A stretch of 64,000 bases of DNA, taken from Siphonodentalium dalli (taxonomy: Eukaryota; Mollusca; Scaphopoda; Gadilida; Siphonodentaliidae). Of the stretch, positions 44,231 through 56,012 are shown in pieces; within the stretch, counting starts at the first letter, position 1; each line of letters opens with the position of its first letter. The translations under genes and the position numbers were made by a program. The notes below the pieces were generated by a model. It did no database searches, was not told the origin of the DNA, and worked only from the letters and a program-made list of their open reading frames with translations. The stretch lies in assembly GCA_032622095.1 (NCBI GenBank), contig CP136063.1:217947982-218011981 (forward strand). The letters are read 5' to 3'.

Positions 44231-44580
44231 GAACTGCGTCAGATATGTATTACGAATAGGGTATTACGTCACTAGAATGTGTGTTCTTTCTTACGTCACA
44301 TGACATTGGACACCTTTCGAATAATGAACTACGACAGATAAGAATTGTGAATAGGGTACTACGTCACTAGAATGTGTGTTCTTTCTTACGTCACATGACA
44401 TTGGACACCTTTCGGATAATGAACTACGGCAGATAAGACTTACGAATAGGGTACTACGTCACTATAGTGTGTGTTCTTTTATGAATAGGGTACTATGTCA
44501 CTAGCATGCGTGTTATTTCTGGCGCAACGTGACGTTGGTGACCTTTCAAATAATGAACTACGACATAATTTATTTATTGA
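44231..44580 (+). repeat. 95-bp tandem repeat with TTACGTCA motifs
   Basis: GAACT(G/A)CG(T/A)CAGATA starts at 44231, 44326 and 44421 (period 95), followed by a shorter fourth unit. Each full unit holds TACTACGTCACTAGAATGTG (TATTACGTCACT in the first) and TCTTACGTCACATGACATTG, so CRE/ATF-like ACGTCA cores recur. The array directly abuts the end of the split MITE. Confidence 0.9.
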
Positions 44581-46771
44581 GGTTCAACCTAGAACGAGAA
44601 GTGGCTGGTTATGGGTTAGCAAATGTCTGTCTGAAAATAATTGGTCCCGGATAAAGGTTGGTTAATCCAAGGTAGTCTAGACTGTTATATTACATGCTTT
44701 TGTTACTCTCATCCGAATATTTGTAAACTGCCGCAATGTAGACTGCTCTGGACACCATAAGTGAAGTTTCCACTACCGGGGTCCAAGACAGGGGTGCCTC
44801 TACTGTGGGATCGGGATACAAGCACCCCCTGCTCATATATTATGGGTATCACAAAACGAAAACATTTGCAGAATGAGGTCCCCAGAGGGTGAGTTTAGTG
44901 ACACTACCCCGTACATCGGACTAGCATCACCAAATTAACGATCTAGGGACCTCATTTTGCAAAGACCTCATCTTCTGGGAAGTATCTATAGTATCAAATT
45001 AACATTGTTTTAGTTACTGTTTCCCTTCATTCGGTTTCTGTATCCTCTAATTTGCAAAAGATAACATTAATTATCGAGATGACTAATGCTGGGAAACTTC
45101 AATCTGATCCTAGCTCTCCCTTGGCTGTTGTGACCCAAGCAGAATGAGGTTCCCAGATGGTGAATTTGATAAATTCATCCTCCGGTGACTTCATTCATTA
45201 TATCTTATTTATACATACCTGGTGCGATTGTTATGATTGGTAATAAAACCATAACATCAGGAATCATTTTCAGAAGATGTAATTTAATTTCAGTAAATAT
45301 ACAACAAACCATTTTATCCGCATGCGCCAAATATTACGACAAATCAAAACAGCGGAACAACGGTAAACAGGTAACGGAAACAAATTCGATAAGAAAGGAT
45401 TACTCAACAATGATATATAACGTATAATAATATATAACAATCAAATAGTAACATATATAATAAATGTATTGTAGTTGCACTCTATTTTTATGAACTGTTT
45501 TCTGTTTATATATTCGTTGCTTGTGTTATTTTTTACGAATAAAATTTATTTTTAAAAAAAATAGGAGCAATGGGACAACCTTGATTAATAACGTATATTG
45601 CTGACCGGTTAGACTTTTTGCAGGATGTATGTATTGCGCGGATTTACCATCGCGGATGTCTCATTGTTGCAGTATGTAACTGTTATGACCATGTTAATTG
45701 CTTTCGATATTTAGGTATGAACAATAATTTATTGCATGAACACAATAGATAATATAACAACTATAACATTGGTGATGGAGTATGTCTCAGTTGGAATGTA
45801 GACTAAAGGTTTTATTGCGAAGTATCGGTTGTGTATTTAATGCAAATTGTAGATTTTTGATCCTCATTTAGAGGCTTTCTTGTGATGTGAATGAGAAACC
45901 TGCAGTAATAAACCGTAGTTGTAATGATTTGAAGGATTGGTTGTTTTAACGGAAATCTGATGTGGTGCATTCATGAAACCAATATAATTATATTATAATT
46001 TATATATATACCTAATAATATGATATTGAGGACGTTACCATTTCGGACTATGGTATTCTTGTTAAATACTGTGTCACCAAATGATACATTTGGATGTTGA
46101 CTATTAGCCGTATGGGAAATCAAGCTCAAAGCAGATTTCAGTCGCATATACGCAGGATTTATCGCTGCCCGCACCTACACGAAATGTGAAGAAATGTCAC
46201 ATTTATTTATTTGAGACTTCTGTATAGGTTACAATTCATTCTGCATTAATCTGAGAAACTGAACTGTCCATATTCATTTGAAAATTGTCTAGATCAAGCC
46301 AGAATAAATTGTAACTGACAAAACACTTATAAAATATGTTACATTTAATTAAGAAAATTCACATGCCAGCAGCGTTCAGACATAGCGTAGCAAGGGGACT
46401 GAACTCTGTTTTGCAGCTTGATAGAGAATATCTTCGCTTATAGATAAGCTGTGTGCCCGAGAGAGATGTTTAGTCCTCCAAACATGGAGACCATTATGAT
46501 ACAATATATGTATATATACACACACAAATTAACTGATTACAAAAAACATAACACTGAATGTGCGTACGGATATCCAAATAAGGGTGAAGAAAGATTGCAT
46601 AATAATTTTCAGTGCAGCAAACGACCTGCTCAGTCGCTGATTGGTATAATATAAACACTAATAATTATTTGATTGACAGCTGTGAAACGCTCCATTGTTG
46701 GGATCGAAGTAGGCCGAGAAATAAATCAAATGTAACGTACGCATATACGATTTCATGTATTTCTTGACATA
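44581..46771. other. Non-coding region with small dispersed repeats
   Basis: 44871-44965 is a 95-bp inverted repeat with ends TTTGCAGAATGAGGTCCCC and GGGACCTCATTTTGCAAAG, the palindromic form of the motif at 1456. AAGCAGAATGAGGTTCCC near 45138 is a half copy. 45945-46065 matches 27280-27395. A short open frame 45185-45427 followed by AATAAAATTTATTTT is not convincing as a gene. Confidence 0.45.
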
Positions 46772-47196
46772 TTTTAATTTTCGAATCACCAGATCACATT
46801 ATATACAACATATTCCATATATAGTATATATACCATTTGAAAGAAATAGCTCCAAAACATTGTATTATCAACTTATCCGTCGAATAAACTGAACATGTTG
46901 TTTTTGTCAAGGCACCGACGTGTGTTCTGTGCTTAATTTCGTTCTGGTCTGTACTGCCAGTTTATTATTATCAATGGAAGGGGAATAACTTTATCTCTTA
47001 GTTGTGAATTATGATGCATCCTGGGGTAAACAACGGGGGAAATCCTGGGTGAATCTGAGAATCTCTATCAATTGGTGGATACTCTTAGACCACAGCTGTT
47101 CCGTATTGTGGTGGAATATATATATTTTGGTTCCTCTTCCAATTGGTATATATGGAATATGTTGTATATAATGTGATTCGAAATATAAGTGGGAAT
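46772..47196 (+). mobile_element. Degenerate TTAA-type MITE, family B
   Basis: TTTTAATTTTCGAATCACCA at the left and GATTCGAAATATAAGTGGGA at the right are eroded family termini. Inner landmarks (CCATTTGAAAGA, AAAACATTGTATTATCAACT, GAACATGTTGTTTTTGT) match 38137-38547. Confidence 0.75.
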
Positions 47197-47760
47197 TTAA
47201 GTTTAATTTACAGGTAAAATCATGTTTCTTGTGGCCTCTCGTGTGACTGAATGGCACTGGGGACCACAGTGGAAATAAATGGGCCTCGGTCTGCTTATTA
47301 TGCTATCCCCGATAACATTCAGTCACATGACAGTGCACTCAACTGATATATTATATTATGATATATATTATATCACAGTATATATAGAAACCGATTTTAC
47401 TTATGATACTACACACAATTTATATACACATAATGTTATACTATTTTCTGTATCATTGTATTGCCAACATGTATATGAATGTTATCATAAATAAAATCTA
47501 ATCTAATCTTATCTAATATACACATGGTACAAGTTGAAACGGTCCGGTATTTTATCAATACGAAATTTATATCTCCGATCAGATGATTCGTTTTCAACAT
47601 TGCTGATTAAATGATATTCGCTGATATAGCTACATGTTAATCGAGTAAATCTCTAGTCAAGTGGAAACGGCTGACGAATGGCAGCTAAGGCCATACTTCG
47701 TTGTTTGAAGGCCATTTGTCGCTTTAACTGGCTTGGAAACATACGAGAATCTGATCATGA
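47197..47760. other. Non-coding region downstream of the intact TLR gene
   Basis: AAATCTAATCTAATCTTATCTAAT near 47490-47515 looks like a simple-repeat LINE tail, without coding sequence. No clear polyadenylation signal for the minus-strand TLR gene was found here. Confidence 0.35.
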
Positions 47761-50256
47761 CTATTTTGGATTTGACTTCAAAGCTTGTATCATATGTTCC
47801 CAGAAACTGCTATCGGTACAACGCATGTAACCTGAGTCCCCGTTCAACTCGATCTCTTGCTGTATTACGGGAGGTAACTCTTTTCCATTCATGGATCTAT
47901 ATTCGACCACGATCAGTATTCGCCCTCTGCTATTGTAGATGCATTCCTCACGAGCCAAGTTGAATTCCAGCATGCACCACCTGCTCGCCACATAGGAAGG
48001 AGTGAGAACAACCACCATCCATTTGCAATTTTGCAGCGCGTTCACTATATTATCTTGGATGGGTATACCGGCCATAAAGTCCCGATGACGTATACACAAT
48101 TTCAGCTCGGCTTCGTTTTCGGCTTTATCAATGAGGTCCTTTGTAACAAATTTCCGGTCTTCATCGGCGTATGAAATGAAAGCATCATTAATATCGACGT
48201 CACACTCCTGTTTCAGAGAAGCGTATCCGTTAGAATTTTTGGCTCGGTGCAAATAATAAAGGTACCTTAATTTCCAGCGATACTTAATTGATAAAACAGT
48301 TGATATCAAAAGCAAAAGCAACAGCGCCCCGCCGGACGCAGACAATATAATAACAGTTGTGGAGATCTGACCACATTCTCGTTTCAATTTTGGATACATT
48401 TCACGCATCAACATCGGTTCTGTGGGGATGTCATAGCAACGGTAGTCATAGAGATGTTCGATTTTAACTTTAGTGGTGTAAAACCATTCCAACAGTTTCA
48501 TGCTTTCGTCATGGCAAACACACTTGAAACTATTGTTTAGCAACTTGAGCGTGAGATTAGATCCGATTTTGTCCATGTCTTTCCTTGTGCGTGTCGATAT
48601 CCACTGAATAGCGTTGGCAGTCAGGTCCAAGACAGTCAATGAAGTAGCTGAGAGATCTACGTCAAATCGATATAAGGAATTATCATGAAAATTGAACGTG
48701 CTTAGCTTTCTCAAATTTTTGAAGATTTTCCTCGGCAATACATGTATTTTGTTGTGGGAGATTTTCAAAATCTTGAGATTTTTCAAATTACTGAAGGTTT
48801 TTCCGTCCTTGTCGTCAGTTATGCCATAAAGACGGTTGTACTCCAGATATAAAACTTCCAGTCCCGTCATATTATCGAAGAATGTTGGACTCACGTAGAC
48901 GCAGTAGTTCTCAGATAAGTCCAGAAATTCCAGTTTAGAAACTCCAGTAACTGGTCCTACCCATTTATAGAAACTATTCTTACTTAAGTCGATATATTTG
49001 ATACGACTTCCCGAGAAATATACGTGCATAATCTCGTCTCTCATTTTGCTGTTACTTACATATAGTCTTTCCAATGACGTGGGGAAATAACTCATGCCGC
49101 ACATATCAGGTCCCGATGTGTTATAATGGTCCCTAGTATGAAGCTCCTCAGCTGTCAGGCCATTGTCTGGGAATATGACTAAGTTAGACTGGTGGTTGAT
49201 ACTTAGAATAACCAGATGAGGAAGGCACGAAAGTTCGTTCAAGTACGGACCCTTGATAAGCCTATTCCCATCCAAACCAAGCCGTCTGAGAGACCTTGGA
49301 AACTGATCGACCAACACTCCATCCTCGATCATTTCCAGACTGTTGTAGCCTATGTAGAGTTTATCAAGAGTAAGATTGCGCATATGTAGTGTGTGCTTCA
49401 GTTTTAGCATTGTTCCAAGAGATTTTCGTGGGTGGATTCCAGAAGCGTCCAGTATATTAATAGGAGTGTTTTGCAAGCCAGCTGTCACGTTTGCAAAACC
49501 TGAGAATTTCAAATGGGTGTTCCATGTTATATTCAGGTACGAAATGTTCACCAATTTTGCGAAGGCGTCTGCGTATATGGTTGATATATTACAGTCCACC
49601 AGGGTAACTCTCGTAAGATGTGTTATATGATCAAAAAAGTCAGATGTGATCATGTTGATAGAACAGATACCACCTTCGCTATTTGGACCACCGGTTATCA
49701 ACAACGTACTCAAGTTAACAAGCTTCGACATTGATTGACCGAAAGTTTTCATGGGTATTCCGTCGATTGTTAAGTTTTCCAGGCTTTCCAAGTCGGAGAG
49801 AGCTTCGCTTGGGTAATCGTATCTAGGCAACGCCTCCTCTATGTTATTAATCAGCGCAATATTTACCAAGCTCACAAGGGGTCTAAATATGCCTGATTTG
49901 TAAGTATTTCCGTCCAACTCCAAAAAATTTGTGCTCAAATCCAAACTGGTTAAATGTCCAAGTCCTTCGAATGAATGGAATTCCATTGCTTTTATAGTGT
50001 TATTACTCATGTTTAAGACCTGGAGATTCGTCAGATTTGTGAAAGTTCCATTTTTCAGTATTTTCAAGCTATTTCCTGTCATATTGAGAATGGTTGTGTT
50101 CGCTGGAAGAGGCGGTATATCAGTGAAGTGTCTGTATGAGCAATCAGCGGTCACCCCAGAATCCTGGTAATAAATTTCACAGGGACGCTTCCGACCGAAT
50201 CCCACAATAAACGAACCCACGAACAACGCTATGAAGAACCAACAAAACATGGTCAT
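47761..50256 (-). CDS. Toll-like receptor, single-exon, intact
   Basis: 831 residues. Signal peptide 1-20 (FCWFFIALFVGSFIVGF), N-terminal cysteines 26 and 39, then about 18-20 leucine-rich repeats over 50-570 with many N-glycosylation sites. The single LRR C-cap (Cys 579, 581, 607, 628) implies the single-cysteine-cluster TLR type. Membrane segment about 632-657, juxtamembrane KYRWKLRYLYY, then TIR domain 689-828: box 1 NDAFISYADED, box 2/BB loop RDFMAGIPI (725-733), box 3 SFWEHMI (817-823). Such receptors sense microbial or endogenous ligands at the cell surface or endosome and signal through TIR adaptors such as MyD88. The BB loop has Ala where most TLRs have Pro. The start was chosen because the signal peptide follows directly; a second ATG two codons later is possible. 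A single exon is common for mollusc TLRs. The ligand is unknown. Confidence 0.95.
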   Translation of the reverse strand: MTMFCWFFIALFVGSFIVGFGRKRPCEIYYQDSGVTADCSYRHFTDIPPLPANTTILNMTGNSLKILKNGTFTNLTNLQVLNMSNNTIKAMEFHSFEGLGHLTSLDLSTNFLELDGNTYKSGIFRPLVSLVNIALINNIEEALPRYDYPSEALSDLESLENLTIDGIPMKTFGQSMSKLVNLSTLLITGGPNSEGGICSINMITSDFFDHITHLTRVTLVDCNISTIYADAFAKLVNISYLNITWNTHLKFSGFANVTAGLQNTPINILDASGIHPRKSLGTMLKLKHTLHMRNLTLDKLYIGYNSLEMIEDGVLVDQFPRSLRRLGLDGNRLIKGPYLNELSCLPHLVILSINHQSNLVIFPDNGLTAEELHTRDHYNTSGPDMCGMSYFPTSLERLYVSNSKMRDEIMHVYFSGSRIKYIDLSKNSFYKWVGPVTGVSKLEFLDLSENYCVYVSPTFFDNMTGLEVLYLEYNRLYGITDDKDGKTFSNLKNLKILKISHNKIHVLPRKIFKNLRKLSTFNFHDNSLYRFDVDLSATSLTVLDLTANAIQWISTRTRKDMDKIGSNLTLKLLNNSFKCVCHDESMKLLEWFYTTKVKIEHLYDYRCYDIPTEPMLMREMYPKLKRECGQISTTVIILSASGGALLLLLLISTVLSIKYRWKLRYLYYLHRAKNSNGYASLKQECDVDINDAFISYADEDRKFVTKDLIDKAENEAELKLCIRHRDFMAGIPIQDNIVNALQNCKWMVVVLTPSYVASRWCMLEFNLAREECIYNSRGRILIVVEYRSMNGKELPPVIQQEIELNGDSGYMRCTDSSFWEHMIQALKSNPK

Positions 50257-50590
50257 TTGCGATGAGAAATCTTCGTTCCAAATGTTGTGAAGAATGAAGA
50301 TCCTAACGCACTGGCTGAGGGTTATAACTTGTGATACGCCTGCACGCTTAACGTCGTGATTATATCAATATATACATGTAGTTGATTTTCGTTGGAATAT
50401 TGTTGATTGCCGTTAGTTTGTACTCAAAAGGAAGATCCACCATCTGACAGGGGATATCTGGAATTATAATTACAACATTCATGTTAAAAATAACATGTAA
50501 ATATAACGTGCTTAAAACTTCAAATCATGCTCTGTTGTATATCATGTTGTTTATCATGATTTCAATTACAATATAAAAGATTACGCCGTA
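50257..50590 (-). promoter_or_regulatory. Upstream region of the intact TLR gene
   Basis: 334 bp separate the TLR start from the 30-bp minisatellite. On the minus strand TGTATATATTGATATAATCA at about 50357-50384 is a possible TATA element about 100-130 bp upstream of the start codon. No convincing NF-kB site was seen. Weak evidence only. Confidence 0.25.
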
Positions 50591-53500
50591 TGTTATCGTG
50601 CAAAAAGACACACATGTCAGGATCGCCTAAACGTGCAAAAACACACACATGATCTCATCAACGAGCACAAAGACACATAACTATAATCTCCTAAACGAGC
50701 AAAAAGACGCACATGGTCTCCTAAACGAGCACAAAGACACACATGATCTCCTAAACGAGCAAAAAGATACACATAATTTCCTAAACGAGCACAAAGACAC
50801 ACATAATCTCATAAACGAGCAAAAAGACGCACATGGTATCCTAAACGAACACTAAGACACACATAATCTCATAAACGAGCACAAACACACACATAATCTC
50901 CTAAACGTGCATAAAGACGCACATGATCTCCTAAACGTGAAAAAAGACGCACATAATCTCATAAACATGCAAAACCACACACATGATCTCATAAACGAGC
51001 ACAAACACACACATATTCTCAAAAACGTGCAAAAAGACGCACATGATCTCCTAAACGAGCACAAAGACACACATAATCTCATAAACGTGCAAAAACATAC
51101 ACATGATCTCCTAAACGTGCAAAAAGAAGCACATAATCTCATAAAGGTGAAAAAAGACGCACATGATCTCCTAAACGAGCACAAAGACACACATAATCTC
51201 ATAAACGTACAAAAACACACTCATGATCTCCTAAACGAGCACAAAGACTCACATAATCTCCTAAATGAGCAAAAAGACGCACATGGTCTCCTAAACGAGC
51301 ACAAAGACACACATAATCTCCTAAACGTGCACAAAGACACACATGATCTCCTAAACGTGCAAAAAGACGCACATGGTCTCCCAAAATGTGCCAAAACTCA
51401 CACATGATCTCCTACACGTGCAAAAAGACGCACATAATCTCCTAAACGAGCACAAACACACACATAATCTCCTAAACGTGCACAATGAAGCACATGATCT
51501 CCTAAACGTGCATAAAGACGCACATAGTCTCCCAAAATGTGCAAAAAGACACACATAATCTCCTAAACATGCAAAAAGACGCACATGATCTCATAAACGA
51601 GCACAAAGACACACATAATCTCCTAAACATGCAAAAAGACGCACATGATCTCCTAAACGAGCACAAAGACACACATAATCTCAGAAACGTGCAAAAAGAC
51701 GCACATGATCTCCTAAACGAGCACAACGACACACATAACCTCCTAAATATGCAAAAAGATGCACATGATCTCATAAATGAGCACAAAGACACACATAATC
51801 TCCTAAACATGCAAAAAGACGCACATGATCTCCTAAATGAGCACAAAGATACACATAATCTCCTAAACGTGGAAAAAGACGCACATAATCTCCTAAACGA
51901 GCACAAAGACACCCATAATCTCCCAAACGAGCAAAAAGACGCACATAATCTCTTAAACATGCAAAAAGACGCACATGATCTCCTAAATGAGCACAAAGAC
52001 ACACATAATATCCTAAACGTGCAAAAAGACGCACATAATCTCCTAAACGAGCACAAGGACACACATAATCTCATAAACGAGCAAAAAGACGCACATAATC
52101 TCCTAAACCTGCAAAAAGACGCACATGGTCTCTGAAACGAGCACAAAGACACACATAATCTCCCAAACGAGCAAAAAGACGCACATAATCTCATAAACGA
52201 GCACAAACACACACATAATCTCCTAAACGTGCACAAAGACGCACATGATATCCTAAACGTACAAAAAGACGCACATGGTCTCCCAAAATGTAAAAAAATT
52301 CACAAATGATCTCCTAAACGTGCAAAAAGACGCACATAATCTCCTAAACGAGCACAAAAACACACATAATCTCCTAAACATGCACAATGACGCACATGAT
52401 CTCATAAACGTGCAAAAAGACGCACATGGTCTCCCAAAATGTGCAAAAACTCACACATGATCTCATAAACGTACAAAAAGACGCACATGGTCTCCTAAAC
52501 GAGCACAAGAGACACACATAATCTCCTAAACGAGCAAAAAGACGCAAATGATCCCCTAAACGAGCACAAAGACGCACATGATCTCCTAAACGAGCACAAA
52601 GACGCAAATGATCTCCCAAACGAGCACAAAGACGCATATGATCTCCTAAACGAGCACAAAGACGCACATGATCTCCTAAACGAGCACAAAGACGCAAATG
52701 ATCTCCCAAAACGAGCACAAAGACGCACATGATCTCCTAACGAGCACAAAGACGCACATGATCTCCTAAACGAGCACAAAAGACACACATAATCTCATAA
52801 ACAAACACAAAGACGCACATGACCTCCTAAACGAGCACAAAGACGCACATGATCTCCTAAACGAGCACAAAGACGCACATGATCTCCTAAACGAGCACAA
52901 AGACGCATATGATCTCCTAAACGAGCACAAAGACGCACATGATCTACTAAACGAGCACAAAGACGCACATGATCTCCTAAACGAGCACAAAGACGCACAT
53001 GATCTCCTAAACGAGAACAAAGACGCATATGATCTCCTAAACGAACACAAAGACGCACACGATCTCCTAAACGAGCACAAAGACGCACACGATCTCCTAA
53101 ACGAGCACAACGACGCACATGATCTCCTAAACGAGCACAAAGACGCATATGATCTCCTAAACGAGCACAAAGACGCACATGATCTCCTAAACGAGCACAA
53201 AGACGCACATGATCTCCTAAACGAGAACAAAGACGCATATGATCTCCTAAACGAACACAAAGACGCATATGATCTCCTAAACGAGCACAAACACGCACAT
53301 GATCTCCTAAACGAGCACAAAGACGCATATGATCTCCTAAACGAGCACAAACACGCACATGATCTCCTAAACGAACACAAAGACGCATATGATCTCCTAA
53401 ACGAGCACAAACACGCACATGATCTCCTAAACGAGCACAAAGACGCATATGATCTCCTAAACGAGCACAAAGACGCACATGATCTACTAAACGAGCACAA

Positions 53501-54596
53501 AGACGCACATGATCTCCTAAACGAGCACAAAGACGCACATGATCTCCTAAACGAGAACAAAGACGCATATGATCTCCTAAACGAACACAAAGACGCACAC
53601 GATCTCCTAAACGAGCACAAAGACGCACACGATCTCCTAAACGAGCACAACGACGCACATGATCTCCTAAACGAGCACAAAGACGCATATGATCTCCTAA
53701 ACGAGCACAAAGACGCACATGATCTCCTAAACGAGCACAAAGACGCACATGATCTCCTAAACGAGAACAAAGACGCATATGATCTCCTAAACGAACACAA
53801 AGACGCATATGATCTCCTAAACGAGCACAAACACGCACATGATCTCCTAAACGAGCACAAAGACGCACATGATCTCCTAAACGAGAACAAAGACGCATAT
53901 GATCTCCTAAACGAACACAAAGACGCACACGATCTCCTAAACGAGCACAAAGACGCACACGATCTCCTAAACGAGCACAACGACGCACATGATCTCCTAA
54001 ACGAGCACAAAGACGCATATGATCTCCTAAACGAGCACAAAGACGCACATGATCTCCTAAACGAGCACAAAGACGCACATGATCTCCTAAACGAGAACAA
54101 AGACGCATATGATCTCCTAAACGAACACAAAGACGCATATGATCTCCTAAACGAGCACAAACACGCACATGATCTCCTAAACGAACACAAAGACACACAT
54201 GATCTCCTAAACGAGCACAAAGACGCATATGATCTCCTAAACGAGCACAAAGACGCACATGATCTCCTAAACCAGCACAAAGACGCATATGATCTCCTAA
54301 ACGGGCACAAACACGCACATGATCTCCTAAACGAGCACAAAGACGCACATGATCTCCTAAACGAGCACAAAGACGCACATGATCTCCTAAACGAGCACAA
54401 AGACGCACACGATCTCCTAAACGAGCACAACGACGCACATGATCTCCTAAACGAGCACAAAGACGCATATGATCTCCTAAACGAGCACAAAGACGCACAT
54501 GATCTCATAAACGAGCACAAAGACGCACATGATCTCCTAAACGAGAACAAAGACGCATATGATCTCCTAAACGAGCAAAAAGACGCACATGGTATC
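50591..54596. repeat. 30-bp minisatellite, full 4-kb array
   Basis: About 133 units. The left part (50591-52500) alternates two unit types, one with GTGCAAAAAGACGCACATG and one with GAGCACAAAGACACACATAA, giving a loose 60-bp period with scattered 1-bp indels and CCCAAAATGT breaks. The right part (about 52530-54596) is homogeneous monomers with higher-order copies: the CAACGACGCACATG variant is at 53101, 53641, 53971 and 54421, all separated by multiples of 30. Only the right part matches copy A in the window, where it is about 31 units shorter. The long minus-strand CASLCSFRRS-type frame (52766-54670) comes from the repeat. Confidence 0.95.
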
Positions 54597-55178
54597 CCAA
54601 ATATGAAAAAACTCATCCATGCAGTATTTCTAAATCGATTCAAGTGATAGAGAACTGTGGTGCCAGTCAAACTAATAATGAATTGTCATGCAACAATCGA
54701 TCACAAGCTATATGCTATGTCATTGTCGTGTGTTATCGTGTAAAAAGACATACATAATCTCCTAAACAAGGTAAAAAGTCACAGAACTGTTATGCAGATG
54801 ATGCAATCAAACTCAAATTAAAATTCCTTTGAAATTCCACTCCGATCAAAAACTTGCTTATTATAATAATTAACAGACGACTAATCTGAAATCTATTTTT
54901 AAAATGAGATTTCGAGATCATGCTTTGTGACGTTTTGCACATCTGCATGGAGGTTCCAGATGTCTATTTGCCCGTTTGAGAGATCCTGGGTGTCGTATTG
55001 CACGATATCATGCGACAATGACCAATTCAGCACCAGGATGTGCCCCCCGGGCTTATCAACTTTTGAGCCTGAGTTTAGTCTGCCTGTCATTTGCAGAATG
55101 AGGTCCCCAGAGGGTGAATTTAGTGACATTTCCCACACAGCGGGCTAGCATAATCAAATTCACCCTATTTAGTGGAGT
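54597..55178. other. Non-coding spacer, copy B of 961-1550
   Basis: Collinear with 961-1550, including the degenerate unit near 54730-54785 and the GCAGAATGAGGTCCCC motif near 55095. No gene. Confidence 0.5.
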
Positions 55179-55486
55179 CACTGAACTAAATGGTTTCCCA
55201 TAGGCGACAGTGTTAATGTTTCGGCCAAATTCACTGAATTGAAGCCAGCAGGCCATACCAGTGATGTTTACCCAGCTAGATTGACACCAGTTGATCACGA
55301 AAATGCAAGAAAAATCATAGGTCATGTGTTTACTTTTTAAAATAAATCCCCAAGTGTACGACAGGGCTATCCCACAGCCAAATTTGATCTGGAAAAACCC
55401 AGAACTACAGCAGCTAGTTAAATAAATTTCCCGCTCACAAAATGCCATTCCCCCATTCATTCACCAGTTCAAATTATTTAGATATG
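55179..55486 (+). repeat. 308-bp dispersed repeat, first copy in copy B
   Basis: Counterpart of 1551-1858, with the junction upstream shortened by about 9 bp (GGAGTCACTGAACT here). Confidence 0.85.
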
Positions 55487-56012
55487 ATGTACAAATTAAA
55501 TAAACGCGATGTCATCCTTTAATAACGTGTCGCATGTATCATGTGAATGTTATTCTTCAGTTACCTTCACCTTTAGGCATCCTGAAAATTAGTGTCAATC
55601 CTCAAAATAAAGCCAACAAATTTAGATATTTTTTCAATTTTACTAGCTGATGCATCTCGTATAACTGAAGTATGCCCTTACATACCATAATATTACTAAA
55701 TTGAAGAGGAAATGTTAATATACATTTTGAGAGGGATATCTTGTTCAATTTTAACCCTTTTCATGCAGAATTTGGCAATTTATAATAAACATTTACCAAA
55801 ATTAACAGAAAATTTAAATTAAAAATACTTTAATAGCAATATAAAGAAACCATAAGTCAATTGAAATATCTAAACATATAATAATGATACAACATCAGAC
55901 AAAGCCTCAGGCATGAAATTTTACCAGATGGCAGGGCATACTGTCTGTTTAACAAACATGCCATGATAGTCTTGCACGGCAGTAACTCTTGTGTTGATGC
56001 CATCACCCCCCC

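Noticed and set aside
45185-45427. 80-codon frame followed by AATAAA and an A-run, possible retrocopy
   Set aside because: No recognisable protein. The AT-rich tail is common in this region.
52766-54670. 634-codon minus-strand frame made of CASLCSFRRS repeats (and overlapping 567-codon frame)
   Set aside because: Produced entirely by the stop-free 30-bp minisatellite. Similar frames exist in other phases and on the other strand, and its start lies in unrelated single-copy DNA.
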